Assembly: GCA_021805685.1 (NCBI GenBank)
Contig: JAJZET010000235.1
Location: 73,516 to 137,515 of the forward strand
Reading direction: 5' to 3'
Origin: Pseudomonadota bacterium
GTDB lineage: Bacteria > Pseudomonadota > Gammaproteobacteria > Xanthomonadales > Rhodanobacteraceae
DNA: 64,000 bases
A program made the position numbers and the translations under genes. The notes beneath the pieces are model-generated. The model did no database searches. It was not told where the DNA came from and saw nothing but the letters and a program-made list of their open reading frames with translations. Of the stretch, positions 1 to 11,723 are shown in pieces (the first letter of the stretch is position 1; each line of letters opens with the position of its first letter).

Positions 1-1
1 G

Positions 2-481
2 GAAGCCCAGCCCAAGGGCGAACCCTTCTCGAAGATCGCGCTGGACGCTGCTTCCGCGGTGGCCCACCACCAGCAGGCCAACAAGGGTGGCCTGGCCGAG
101 TCGCTGACCCGCTCCGAGTTCGTCGACCGTGCCCTGCGTCAGGCCGTGGCTCGCGAAAGCCTGCGCCTCGAAGGTGGCCAGACCCTGCTCGCAACGGTGG
201 GTTCGTCGGCGCCGTTCGTCGGCCTGCTCGGTACCGTGATGGGCATCTACGGCGCGTTGACCGGCATCGCCGCCAGCGGCAACGCTTCGATGACCGCGGT
301 GGCCGGTCCGGTGGGCGAGGCGCTGATCATGACCGCCATCGGTCTGGGTGCCGCTATCCCGGCGCTGCTCGCCTTCAACTTCTTCAACCGCTCGAACCGC
401 ATCATCTTCGCCCGTTTCGACGAATTCGCGCACGACCTGCACGACTTCTTCGCGACCGGTTCGCGCGTCGAAGGCAAGTGA
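2..481 (+). CDS. exbB: MotA/TolQ/ExbB proton channel family protein (5' truncated by window)
   Basis: Frame open from base 2; TVGSSAPFVGLLGTVMGIYGAL and AIGLGAAIPALLAFN motifs; followed by two ExbD genes. Confidence 0.93.
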   Translation, partial: EAQPKGEPFSKIALDAASAVAHHQQANKGGLAESLTRSEFVDRALRQAVARESLRLEGGQTLLATVGSSAPFVGLLGTVMGIYGALTGIAASGNASMTAVAGPVGEALIMTAIGLGAAIPALLAFNFFNRSNRIIFARFDEFAHDLHDFFATGSRVEGK

Positions 482-492
482 GGGCCTGACCC

Positions 493-921
493 ATGGCAAT
501 GAGCGTCGGAGGCAATACCGGCGGTCCGGTTTCGGAAATCAACGTCACGCCGCTTGCCGACGTGATGTTGGTGCTGCTGATCATCTTCATGATCACGGCA
601 CCGCTGATGTCGCATCCGGTCACGATCACGGTGCCGGTTGCGGCTCCCAAGAGCGATGACAAGGCACCCGAAACCCCGCCGCTGGATCTCGCCATCAAGG
701 AAGACGGTTCGATGTACTTCCAGGATCAGCCGGTTACCGAGGCCTCGCTGAAGGCACAGCTTGCGGTGGCTGCACAGAAGGCGCCGCAGCCGGAGCTGCA
801 GATTCGTGCCGACAAGGCGATCGAGTGGAAGGTTGTCCGCAAGATCATCAGCGACGCCAAGGGCCAGGGCATGGTGCACGTCGGCTTTATGACCACCGCC
901 CCGACCCCGGGGAGGGAGTAA
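493..921 (+). CDS. exbD: Biopolymer transporter ExbD
   Basis: EINVTPLADVMLVLLIIFMITAPL ExbD/TolR N-terminal TM motif. Confidence 0.93.
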   Translation: MAMSVGGNTGGPVSEINVTPLADVMLVLLIIFMITAPLMSHPVTITVPVAAPKSDDKAPETPPLDLAIKEDGSMYFQDQPVTEASLKAQLAVAAQKAPQPELQIRADKAIEWKVVRKIISDAKGQGMVHVGFMTTAPTPGRE

Positions 922-927
922 CAAGTC

Positions 928-1347
928 ATGGCTTTCTCCACCAAGAGCACAGGCGGCCCGATGGCCGACATCAACATCACGCCGCTGATCGACGTGATGC
1001 TGGTGTTGCTGATCATCTTCATGGTGACGGCGCCGATTCCGCTGCTGAAGATCAAGATCGACCTGCCGCAACCGAATCCCAATCCTCCGACGAATCTGAA
1101 TCCGCCGGAGCCGATCAATCTCAAGATCGATCAGTCGGGAGCGTTGTACTGGAACGACACGCCGGTGGACGAGCTGGGCCTCAAGGCGCAGTTCGCGGTG
1201 ATCGCCCAGCAGGCACAGGACAAGCAGCCGGAAATCCAGATCAAGGCGGCTGATGCCGTGGCCTACCAGTACGTTGCCACCGTGCTGGCGGACGCCAAGC
1301 AATACAACCTGGTCAAGATCGGGTTCACCGACAGCAACAGTCAGTAA
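928..1347 (+). CDS. exbD: Biopolymer transporter ExbD (second copy)
   Basis: DINITPLIDVMLVLLIIFMVTAP motif; tandem with preceding ExbD. Confidence 0.93.
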   Translation: MAFSTKSTGGPMADINITPLIDVMLVLLIIFMVTAPIPLLKIKIDLPQPNPNPPTNLNPPEPINLKIDQSGALYWNDTPVDELGLKAQFAVIAQQAQDKQPEIQIKAADAVAYQYVATVLADAKQYNLVKIGFTDSNSQ

Positions 1348-1374
1348 CCGCAATAGTCACACCGCGTTACCCGC

Positions 1375-1408
1375 GCCAACCCCCGCCCAGTGCGGGGGTT
1401 GGCGTTTC
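1375..1408 (+). terminator. Intrinsic terminator after exbB-exbD-exbD
   Basis: GCCAACCCCCGC-ccagt-GCGGGGGTTGGC perfect 12-bp stem followed by GTTT. Confidence 0.75.
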
Positions 1409-1495
1409 TGGATCCGACATCCTGGCGCAGCGTGGTCGCCGCATCGCCTCTCGACCGCTTCACCTGCCGTCGGTTGGCGGTCCAGCCTGCGGAAC

Positions 1496-2239
1496 TCAGC
1501 GCAGTATCTGCAGGTAGTGGCGCACGGTGGTTGCGAGGCCTTCGTACAGTGCCTCGCCGATCAATGCGTGGCCGATCGACACCTCGGCCAATCCGGGAAT
1601 GGCTGCCTTGAAGGTGCCGAGGTTCGCCTGGCTGAGGTCGTGGCCGGCATTCACGGCAAGACCGGCCTGCTGCGCCAGCCGCGCAGTCGCCGCGCAGCTT
1701 GCCAGCAGCGCATCCGGTTCGCCCCTGGCAAAGGCTGCCGCATATGGCCCGGTGTAGATCTCGACGCGCTGCACACCGATGGCTTTCGCTGCCGCGAAGT
1801 CCTGCGGACCGGCATCGACGAACAGGCTGACCCGACAGTCGATGGCGCGAAGCTCGTCCACCAGCGGACGCAGCCGCTCGAGGTCGTGCCGCAGATCGAA
1901 GCCATGGTCGGAGGTGATCTGGCCGTCGCTGTCGGGCACCAGCGTCACCTGGGTCGGCCGCACTTCGCGGGCGAGTTCGATCAGGCCAGGATAATCGCCG
2001 CGTGGTGCCGCGAACGGGTTGCCTTCGATGTTGTACTCGACGCGTCCACGCAACATGGCGGCCAGGGCGCGCACGTCGTCGGGACGCACATGGCGCAGGT
2101 CCGGCCGCGGGTGCACGGTGATGCCGCCGCAACCGCTCTCGATGCAGGTCTGCGCCGCGCGGCAGATGTCGGGCTCGTCGCCGCCGCGCGAATTGCGCAG
2201 TACCGCGATCTTGTTGAGGTTGACGCTGAGCAGGGTCAT
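1496..2239 (-). CDS. pdxJ: Pyridoxine 5'-phosphate synthase
   Basis: [19 protein letters not shown]...[12 protein letters not shown]...[10 protein letters not shown]...[13 protein letters not shown]. Confidence 0.95.
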   Translation of the reverse strand: MTLLSVNLNKIAVLRNSRGGDEPDICRAAQTCIESGCGGITVHPRPDLRHVRPDDVRALAAMLRGRVEYNIEGNPFAAPRGDYPGLIELAREVRPTQVTLVPDSDGQITSDHGFDLRHDLERLRPLVDELRAIDCRVSLFVDAGPQDFAAAKAIGVQRVEIYTGPYAAAFARGEPDALLASCAATARLAQQAGLAVNAGHDLSQANLGTFKAAIPGLAEVSIGHALIGEALYEGLATTVRHYLQILR

Positions 2240-2282
2240 GGCCGCGGTCCGTGACGAGAGAAGAAGCGCAACACTGCCGCGA

Positions 2283-2963
2283 TCATGCGTCGTCGGCAAG
2301 CGCAAACAGGCGGACCTGCCGTAGAGATCCCCGCCAGGCCAACGTCGCGAATGCGTCGGCACCGACGTCCAGCGCGTGCAACTGCCACGCGCCTGGATCG
2401 TCGCCATCCAGCCGCTGCAACGCGAGACCGCAGGTATCGCGACGAAATGCCAGTTTGTCCAGGCCGAACCCGATGCCGCGACCGAGCGCCTTGAGCACCG
2501 CTTCACGGGCCGTCCATAGCTCCAAGAAGGCGGCTTGCCGCTCGCCTTCGCCCAGCGAATCGAGCCAGGTGGCTTCCTCGGCGGTGAAGAACCGCCGCGC
2601 GATATCCAGCGCCTTGCTGCGCGTGCGGCGATGCTCGAGGTCGATGCCGGGCGAGAGTCCCTTCGCCAGGGCCACCACGGCCCGTTCGCCGCTGTGCGAC
2701 CAGTTGAAGTCGAACGGCGCACCGTGGGCGGCATCCAGCGCAGGGCGACCGTGCAGGCCCTCGACCAGGCGCACGTCCGTCGCGTCGATGCCAAGATAAC
2801 ACCCGAGCAGCGCCAGCAGCGGTTGCCGTTTCGATCCCTGCGGGCGGTGCAGCCGCCAGACGTGAATCTCGTCAGCCCGCAAGGGCTCTGCTACTTTCGC
2901 GGGCAGGGGGCCGTCGATGCTGTGCATGCGCGCATGCTGACGGACAGGCGCCGTTGCGCACAA
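2283..2963 (-). CDS. 4'-phosphopantetheinyl transferase (Sfp/HetI type)
   Basis: [26 protein letters not shown] and [15 protein letters not shown] motifs. Confidence 0.88.
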   Translation of the reverse strand: MCATAPVRQHARMHSIDGPLPAKVAEPLRADEIHVWRLHRPQGSKRQPLLALLGCYLGIDATDVRLVEGLHGRPALDAAHGAPFDFNWSHSGERAVVALAKGLSPGIDLEHRRTRSKALDIARRFFTAEEATWLDSLGEGERQAAFLELWTAREAVLKALGRGIGFGLDKLAFRRDTCGLALQRLDGDDPGAWQLHALDVGADAFATLAWRGSLRQVRLFALADDA

Positions 2964-3000
2964 GCGGACGGTGCGCCAAGTCGATGAATGGGGGACACGC

Positions 3001-6000
3001 GTGATCGCCGGTTGGCTGCTGCTGCTCGTCGCCTTGCTGTACGTGGGCCTGCTGTACGGCGTGGCCTGGGCTGGCGACCGACGCCCGCTGTATCCGCGCC
3101 AGCCGCGCCTGCGTCCCGTGGTCTACTCGCTGGCGCTGGCGGTGTATTGCTCGTCGTGGACCTTTTACGGCGCGGTAGGCACGGCGGCGCGCGACGGGCT
3201 GGGCTACCTGCCGATCTACCTCGGCCCGGTCCTGCTGTTCGTGTTCGGATTCGGCCTGCTGCGCCGCCTGGTGCGGGTGGCGCAGCAACGCAACATCACC
3301 TCGATCGCCGACTTCATCGGCGCACGCTTCGGCAAGTCGCACGGTCTGGCAGCACTGGTGGCGGTCATCGCGGTGGTAGCCGTGCTGCCGTACATCGCCC
3401 TGCAGCTGAAGGCCGTGGCGATGTCGTTTGCCGTGCTCGGCGGCAATACGCCCGGCCCGAGTGGTGCCATCGCGACCGATCCGGCGCTGTGGTGCGCGGG
3501 CCTGCTCGCGGCATTCGCCATCCTGTTCGGCACGCGCAGCATCGACGCCACCGAGCACCACCATGGCCTGATGCTGGCGATCGCGCTGGAGTCGCTGATC
3601 AAGCTGGTGGCGTTCGTGGCACTGGCCGTCTTCGCCGCGTACCACGGGCCCGGGCTGGCTGCGACGGTGGCGATGCCGTTGGCGCATGCGGGGCAGGGCA
3701 TCACGGCGGGGTTCGTCGCGCAGACGGCGCTGGCGTTCTTCGCCATGGTCTGCCTGCCGCGGCAATTCCAGATCGGCGTGGTGGAGTGCGAGGACGCGCG
3801 CGACCTGCATCGCGCGCGCTGGATGTTCCCGCTCTACATGCTCGCCATCATGCTGGCGGTACCGTCCATCGTGGCCGCAGGTGCGCATCTGCCGGCGGTG
3901 CGCGACGGCCTGCCCGATGCGTGGGTACTCAACCTGCCGCTGGCGCTGGGCAGCCATGGCATGACGATGTTGGCCTTCGTGGGCGGCTTCTCCGCGGCCA
4001 CCGGCATGACCATCGTGGCGGCGGTGGCGCTGTCCACGATGATCAGCAACGACCTCGTGATGCCGGCGCTGCTGCGCGTGCGCCGCCTGCGGCTGGAGCA
4101 TCGCAGCGATCTTTCGCAGCTGGTGTTGCGCGTGCGCCGCGTCGCCATCGTGGCGCTGGCGGGTCTGGCCTACGGCTACTACCGCGAAGTAGCCGACACC
4201 GAGAACCTTGCCGCCACCGGCCTGCTTGCGTTTGCGGCGGTGGTGCAGCTGGCGCCCGCCATCGTGGCGGCGCTGTACTGGCGCGGTGCCAGCCGGCGCG
4301 GCGTGGCGATCGGCCTGCTGGCGGGCTTTGCGGTGTGGGCGTGGGCCCTGCTGCTGCCGGCGATGCTGCACGTGGGCAGCTGGCGGCAGGAAGCCTGGCC
4401 CGGCCTCGGTTGGCTGCCGCTCCAGCATGCCGGCGACGATCCCCTGCTGTCCGGCACGCTGTGGTCGCTGCTGGTCAACGTGGGATGCCTGGTGGTCGTC
4501 TCGTTGCGTTGGCGGCCGACACTGGAGGAACGCCTGCATGCGGCGCTGTTCGTCGCTCCCAGTGCGACCAGCCGCGATGGCGTCGGCGACTGGCGCGGCC
4601 GCGTGGCCGCGGCGGACCTGCGCACCATCGCCACGCGCATCGTGGGCCAGCGCGGCACCGACCGCGCGTTCGCCGAATACGCGCTGCTGCGCGGTAAGCC
4701 ATTGCAGCCGGGCGAGGCGGCCGACCGCGCGCTGATCCAGCACACCGAGCGCCTGCTCGCTGGCGCGGTGGGCGCGGCCAGCGCGCGGCGCATCCTGATG
4801 GGCGCATTGTCCGGCTCGGGGCTGGATATCGCCGAGTCGATGGCCTTGATGGACGAGGCCTCGCAGGAGCTGCGCTTCAACCGCGAGTTGCTCTCCTCCA
4901 CCCTGGAAAACGTTTCGCAGGGCATCAGCGTGGTCGATGCCGAGATGCGCGTGGTGGCGTGGAACCGGCGCTATCTCGAACTGTTCGGCTATCCCGATGG
5001 CATGGTCTACGTCGGCGTGCCGGTGGCCGAGTTGATCCGCTGGAACGCCGAGCATGGCGAGTGCGGCCCCGGTGAAGTGGAAGAACACGTCGCCAAGCGC
5101 CTCGCCCATCTGCGCGCGGGCACGCCGCATGTGTTCCAGCGTGTGCGCGCCGACGGCAGCACGATCGAGATGCGCGGCCGTGCGCTGCCCGGCGGCGGCT
5201 ACGTCACCACCTATACCGACGTCACCGCCTACAAGCGCGCCGAGCAGGCGCTGATCGAGGCGAACGAGACGCTGGAGCAGCGCGTGGGGCAACGCACCGC
5301 CGAGCTGAGCGAGGCGCTGGCCGCCACGGCGCAGGCACAGCGCACCGCCGAGGCCGCCAACGTGTCCAAGACGCGCTTCCTGGCGGCCGCCAGCCACGAC
5401 CTGCTGCAACCGCTCAACGCGGCGCGCCTGTTCACTTCTGCGCTGCGCCAACAGCCGGGGCTGGACCCGGAAGCCTTGCAGTTGGCCGAACGCATCGATG
5501 CTTCCTTCCGCGCCGCCGAGGATCTGCTCGATGCCCTGCTCGACACGTCGCGGCTGGACACCGGCACCTACCGGCCGGAAATCGCCGACTTCGCATTGGC
5601 CGACCTGTTCGATTCGTTGCAAAGCCAGTTCGCGGTGCTCGCCGAGCAGCGCGGCCTGCGCCTGCGCGTGGCGCCCAGCAAACTCGCCGTACGCAGCGAT
5701 CCGCAGCTGTTGCGCCGCGTGCTGCAGAACTTCCTTTCCAATGCGTTGCGCTATACGCATCGCGGCGGCGTGTTGCTGGGTGCGCGTCGCCACGGCGGCG
5801 ACGTGCGCATCGAGGTGTGGGACAGCGGTCCGGGCATCCCCGCCGAACAGTGCGCGCGTATCTTCGGCGAGTTCCAGCGGCTGGAGCAGCCTTCGCCGTG
5901 GGGCGAGAAGGGCCTGGGCCTGGGCCTGTCGATTTGCGACCGCATCGCGGCGATGCTCGACCACCGGCTCGACCTGCGCTCGCGCCCTGGCCACGGCAGC

Positions 6001-6453
6001 TGCTTCGCGGTGATCGTGCCGCGCGCCGTTGCCGCGCCGGGACGAAGGCAGGGCGTGCGCCGCGCCAGCGGCAGCAGCGACGAGCAACTGCCGCTTACCG
6101 TGCTGTGCCTCGACGACGACATGGCCATCCTCGACGGCATGCGCATGCTGCTGGGCCGCTGGGGCGTGGACTGCCGCACCGCGCGCGACGTGGACGCTGC
6201 CGCTGCCGAGCTGCGGCGTGGCGCGGTGGACCTGATCCTCGCTGACTACCACCTCGCCGACGGCGTCGACGGGCTGCAGGCACTGCAGCGGCTGCGCGCC
6301 GCCTGCGACCCGCTGCCGCCCGCCGCCCTGATCACTGCCGACGGCAGCAGTGAACTCAAGCAACGCGCACGGGCGCTGGGCTATCCGGTGCTGCACAAGC
6401 CGGTGAAGCCGGCGGCGTTGCGCGCCTTGCTGACGGCGCTGGCCCGGAAGTAG
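3001..6453 (+). CDS. Hybrid sensor histidine kinase with N-terminal SSS-type transporter domain, PAS and C-terminal receiver (CrbS/MxtR-like)
   Basis: About 12 N-terminal TM segments (solute:sodium symporter-like), PAS, HisKA FLAAASHDLLQPLNAARLFTSAL, HATPase GLGLGLSICDRIA, REC VLCLDDD; GTG start at 3001 preceded by GGGGGA SD; ORF can extend to 2971. Confidence 0.9.
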   Translation: MIAGWLLLLVALLYVGLLYGVAWAGDRRPLYPRQPRLRPVVYSLALAVYCSSWTFYGAVGTAARDGLGYLPIYLGPVLLFVFGFGLLRRLVRVAQQRNITSIADFIGARFGKSHGLAALVAVIAVVAVLPYIALQLKAVAMSFAVLGGNTPGPSGAIATDPALWCAGLLAAFAILFGTRSIDATEHHHGLMLAIALESLIKLVAFVALAVFAAYHGPGLAATVAMPLAHAGQGITAGFVAQTALAFFAMVCLPRQFQIGVVECEDARDLHRARWMFPLYMLAIMLAVPSIVAAGAHLPAVRDGLPDAWVLNLPLALGSHGMTMLAFVGGFSAATGMTIVAAVALSTMISNDLVMPALLRVRRLRLEHRSDLSQLVLRVRRVAIVALAGLAYGYYREVADTENLAATGLLAFAAVVQLAPAIVAALYWRGASRRGVAIGLLAGFAVWAWALLLPAMLHVGSWRQEAWPGLGWLPLQHAGDDPLLSGTLWSLLVNVGCLVVVSLRWRPTLEERLHAALFVAPSATSRDGVGDWRGRVAAADLRTIATRIVGQRGTDRAFAEYALLRGKPLQPGEAADRALIQHTERLLAGAVGAASARRILMGALSGSGLDIAESMALMDEASQELRFNRELLSSTLENVSQGISVVDAEMRVVAWNRRYLELFGYPDGMVYVGVPVAELIRWNAEHGECGPGEVEEHVAKRLAHLRAGTPHVFQRVRADGSTIEMRGRALPGGGYVTTYTDVTAYKRAEQALIEANETLEQRVGQRTAELSEALAATAQAQRTAEAANVSKTRFLAAASHDLLQPLNAARLFTSALRQQPGLDPEALQLAERIDASFRAAEDLLDALLDTSRLDTGTYRPEIADFALADLFDSLQSQFAVLAEQRGLRLRVAPSKLAVRSDPQLLRRVLQNFLSNALRYTHRGGVLLGARRHGGDVRIEVWDSGPGIPAEQCARIFGEFQRLEQPSPWGEKGLGLGLSICDRIAAMLDHRLDLRSRPGHGSCFAVIVPRAVAAPGRRQGVRRASGSSDEQLPLTVLCLDDDMAILDGMRMLLGRWGVDCRTARDVDAAAAELRRGAVDLILADYHLADGVDGLQALQRLRAACDPLPPAALITADGSSELKQRARALGYPVLHKPVKPAALRALLTALARK

Positions 6454-6654
6454 GGCGCACCGGCGGCATCGGCCGCCGTCGTTGTTGCTGCTCGCTGGGC
6501 CGGGCACACGAAGAAGCCCGGCTCCGCGATGTTGCCCGCCTCACGTGCGACGCCGGGTGCACTGGCTGGTGCACCGACCCGCACCTGCTGCTGCGGTGCG
6601 AGCGCGGCGCGGGGCAGGGGTGGGCATCATTCAACGTGTTCCTGCCGGTTGCGC

Positions 6655-7332
6655 CTATTCGCCGTCCTCATCCACCGGCAACGGCTGCATCGCGCCCGGT
6701 TCCACGGCGAGCTGGCTGGCGGCGAGGGCGACCTGGGTGCGGTTGTTGACGCCGAGCTTGCGCATGATCGCGGTCATGTGCGCCTTGACCGTGGCTTCGG
6801 AGACGCCGAGTTCCCAGGCGATCTGCTTGTTGAGCAGGCCCTCGGCGATCATGGTCAGCACGCGGAACTGCTGCGGGGTCAGCGCGGCGACGCGGGCGGC
6901 GATGTCGGCCTCGTCGGGCTTGAGTTCGGCGCTGCCGCCGACGAGCTGCGGCGGCAGCCACACGTCGCCGTCGAGTACGGCGCGGATGGCGTGCACGATC
7001 TCGTCGCCCGCAGTGGACTTGGGGATGTAGGCGGCGGCGCCATGGGCCAGCGCGCGACGCGCGACCTGTGCCTCCTCGTGGCCGGAGACCACGATGATCG
7101 GCAGGCCGGGGTATTGCCCGCGGATATGCGCCAGCGCGGAGTAGCCGCGCGCATCCGGCATGTGCAGGTCGAGCAGCAGCAGGTCGGTGTCGGGATACTG
7201 CTCGATCAGCGCGTACAGGCCGTGCACGCTGTCGGCGCTATGCACCTTCGCCTGCGGCAGCGCGGCCACCACCGCGCGCTGCAGGGCATCGCGGAACAGC
7301 GGGTGGTCGTCGGCGATCAGGATGTCGGGCAT
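6655..7332 (-). CDS. LuxR/NarL-family response regulator (CrbR/ErcR-like)
   Basis: MPDILIADDHPLFRDAL receiver and LTPQQFRVLTMIAEGLLNKQIAWELGVSEATVKAHMTAIMRKLGVNNRTQ HTH. Confidence 0.92.
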   Translation of the reverse strand: MPDILIADDHPLFRDALQRAVVAALPQAKVHSADSVHGLYALIEQYPDTDLLLLDLHMPDARGYSALAHIRGQYPGLPIIVVSGHEEAQVARRALAHGAAAYIPKSTAGDEIVHAIRAVLDGDVWLPPQLVGGSAELKPDEADIAARVAALTPQQFRVLTMIAEGLLNKQIAWELGVSEATVKAHMTAIMRKLGVNNRTQVALAASQLAVEPGAMQPLPVDEDGE

Positions 7333-7343
7333 GGCGTTCGGTT

Positions 7344-7446
7344 CGTCACCCCGGCGAAGGCCGGGGTCCAGTACCCTGCGTCTGAGGGGGGCTGGATGAC
7401 CGGGATTCGCCGTTGAAAAGCGCTTCCGGCCGGCGCCGGGATGACG
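7344..7446. repeat. REP/BIME-like intergenic inverted element
   Basis: Bounded by CGTCA...TGACG; internal hairpin CCCCGGC-gaag-GCCGGGG; second GCCGG..CCGGG stem; between two minus-strand genes. Confidence 0.5.
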
Positions 7447-7455
7447 TGGCAAGGG

Positions 7456-9396
<1,941 letters not shown>

Positions 9397-9479
9397 GCGG
9401 GTCTCCTTGGTGGGCATGGGGCGGATGGCGAAGCCAGGCTTTCGAGTGTAGCGAGGTCGCTGCAGCGTCGAAGCACCCC

Positions 9480-9522
9480 GGCTATCGACTTTGGTCGAGG
9501 CTAAGACCAACGGCGAATAGCC
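9480..9522. promoter_or_regulatory. Nested palindrome in acs/porin divergent promoter region
   Basis: GGCTAT cgact TTGGTC gaggctaa GACCAA cggcga ATAGCC: inner and outer arms both perfect 6-bp inverted repeats. Confidence 0.55.
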
Positions 9523-9576
9523 AGGCGCTCCGGGGCGCGGCCATGCTCGGCGCACCACTTCCAAGGGGAGGCTCCC

Positions 9577-10998
9577 ATGAGCTCGACACTCGTTCGTCGC
9601 TGCCGTGCGCCGCTGGCGCTGGGCATCGCCTTTGCGTTGGCGCTGCCGTGGGCCGCGCAGGCACAGACCACCAGCAACTCGGGCGAAAGCGCGCGTGAGC
9701 GGCAGCTGGAGCAGCGGGTGGATCAGCTGGAGCAGGAGCTGGCCCAGCTCAAGGCGATGGTCGTGGCCCAGCGACAACCGGCGGCGAGCCCGCCGGCGCC
9801 CGCCGCGCCCACGCAGAACGTCGCCGCCGCACCCGCCGCCCCGAGCAAACCGGCATTCACCTCGGCGCCCGGTGTGTCGGTGGCGTTGCACGGCTTCGTC
9901 AGCGCCACCGCCTTCGAGCAGAGCAAGAGCTTCGTCTACGGCAACGGCCAGAACGCGGAGTATCCGGTGGCCGGTTCGACCGGTTCGCTGAGCGGCATGG
10001 ACGTGCGCAATACCCGCTTCTGGCTGGACTTCAGCGGCGCCCGGTTTGCCGGCGACTGGGTGGGCGGCGGCCGCATCGAGATGGATTTCTTCGGCGGCTA
10101 CAACGGCGCCGGCCCCTACAGCCAGCAGCAGCCGATACCGCGCCTGCGCCAGGCGTACATGGACCTCGTCAATCCGACCAGCGGGACCACGGTGCGCATC
10201 GGCCAACAGTGGGACCTGCTGTTTCCGCTCGACAACGTCACCGAGTCGCTGGCGCATGTCGCCTTCCCGCTGGGCTTCGGCAGCGGCATGATCGGCTGGC
10301 GCTTCCCAGGCATCGTGGTGATGCAGGACCTCGGCCGCGGCGGCGAAGGCCCGAAGTGGCGGCTGGACCTGGGCGCGTTCGAGGGTCAGTGGAACGGGCC
10401 GGACGGCGCAGCCACCAACACCAACTTCCTCACCGCAGGCAACGCCGGCTTCCGGCCGCAGGTCGAGGCGCGCCTGCACGTACAGGACAAGCACTGGCTC
10501 GCCTACGCGGTTGCGCATTACAGCGAGGTCAACCTGCGCGGCGTGAACGGCACGGCGCCGACGCCGGTGCAGTCCAGCGTGAAGAGCGTGGGCTACGAAC
10601 TGGGTGGCCAGTGGAAGCCCGGCCCCTGGGTATTCAAGGCCGATGCCTACACCGGCAGCGGCCTGGGCCAGGTGTTCGGCGACCTCTCGCAGTTCGGCGA
10701 CATCAAGGACACCGGCGGCTATCTGCAGGCCGGTTACAGCTTCACGCCGAACTGGAGCCTGAACGCGCTTTACGCCACCAGCAAGCTCAACCACAACGAC
10801 GTGGTGCGCTGGATGGGCAACGGCGCCACCGGCCTGCTGCGCAGCCGCCAGACCGGCATGAACCTGCAGTACTCCGCCGGCGCCTACGCGCTGGGCGTCG
10901 AATGGCTGTACGGCAGGCTCGATTCCACCACCGATGGCATCAACCGCAAGACCACCAGCGGCAACCAGGTCAGCCTGAGCGGCATGTACAAGTTCTGA
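9577..10998 (+). CDS. DcaP-like trimeric outer-membrane porin
   Basis: Signal peptide, coiled coil [16 protein letters not shown], beta-barrel ending in aromatic F (GMYKF). Confidence 0.85.
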   Translation: MSSTLVRRCRAPLALGIAFALALPWAAQAQTTSNSGESARERQLEQRVDQLEQELAQLKAMVVAQRQPAASPPAPAAPTQNVAAAPAAPSKPAFTSAPGVSVALHGFVSATAFEQSKSFVYGNGQNAEYPVAGSTGSLSGMDVRNTRFWLDFSGARFAGDWVGGGRIEMDFFGGYNGAGPYSQQQPIPRLRQAYMDLVNPTSGTTVRIGQQWDLLFPLDNVTESLAHVAFPLGFGSGMIGWRFPGIVVMQDLGRGGEGPKWRLDLGAFEGQWNGPDGAATNTNFLTAGNAGFRPQVEARLHVQDKHWLAYAVAHYSEVNLRGVNGTAPTPVQSSVKSVGYELGGQWKPGPWVFKADAYTGSGLGQVFGDLSQFGDIKDTGGYLQAGYSFTPNWSLNALYATSKLNHNDVVRWMGNGATGLLRSRQTGMNLQYSAGAYALGVEWLYGRLDSTTDGINRKTTSGNQVSLSGMYKF

Positions 10999-11129
10999 GC
11001 ACCGCGGCGTCACCAACCGGCGCCGCCTGTTGATCCGGGACCCGCAACACGAGCCGGTGCACGGCGGGTGGATGGCCCACCGCGCACCGCGCAACCCGCA
11101 TCGCCATCCGAACCACTGGGGAACACACC

Positions 11130-11693
11130 ATGAGCGACGCAAGTACGCAAACGAAGTTTTCCAACCCCGCGCCGCTTGGTCTGGCGGGTTTCGCACTGAC
11201 CACCTGGCTGCTCAGCATGATCAATGCCGGCTGGTTCGGTGGCGAGGCGATGGGCATGGTGCTGGCCTGCGCGCTGGCCTATGGCGGCACCGCACAGGCC
11301 ATCGCCGGCGTGATGGAGCTGCCGCGCGGCAATACCTTCGGCGCCACCGCCTTCCTCAGCTACGGCGCGTTCTGGTGGTCGTTCGCGCTGTTCGTGCTGT
11401 TCCTGCACGACAAGGTGCCGGCCGCCTTCGTCGGCTGGTACCTGTTCCTGTGGGGCGTGTTCACCTTCTACATGTGGCTGGGCACGTTCCGCGCGCCGCG
11501 CGCACTGCAGCTGATCTTCCTGGCGCTGTGGGTCACCTTCTTCCTGCTCGCTGCCGGCGAATGGACCGGCATGGCCGGGTTGCACCACGCGGGTGGCTAC
11601 ATGGGCCTGCTCACTGCGGTGCTGGCGTTCTATCTGTCCGCCGCGGAGATCGTCAACGACAGCCAGCAGCGCACCGTGTTGCCGGTCGGCTGA
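11130..11693 (+). CDS. satP: Acetate uptake transporter, GPR1/FUN34/YaaH (SatP) family
   Basis: [53 protein letters not shown]-like motif. Confidence 0.92.
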   Translation: MSDASTQTKFSNPAPLGLAGFALTTWLLSMINAGWFGGEAMGMVLACALAYGGTAQAIAGVMELPRGNTFGATAFLSYGAFWWSFALFVLFLHDKVPAAFVGWYLFLWGVFTFYMWLGTFRAPRALQLIFLALWVTFFLLAAGEWTGMAGLHHAGGYMGLLTAVLAFYLSAAEIVNDSQQRTVLPVG

Positions 11694-11723
11694 GGCAGCG
11701 TCGCAGGTGTCGCGCGCGGTGAG

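Noticed and set aside
2872-6507. 1211-aa minus-strand ORF
   Set aside because: Antisense to the clearly conserved hybrid kinase; Arg/His/Gln/Ala-rich low-information translation typical of high-GC shadow frames.
6381-6584. 67-aa minus-strand ORF (MRVGAPASAPGVAREAGNIAEPGFFVCPAQRA) in the kinase-regulator gap
   Set aside because: Overlaps the kinase 3' end in antisense and has no SD or family support; could be a small gene but evidence is insufficient.
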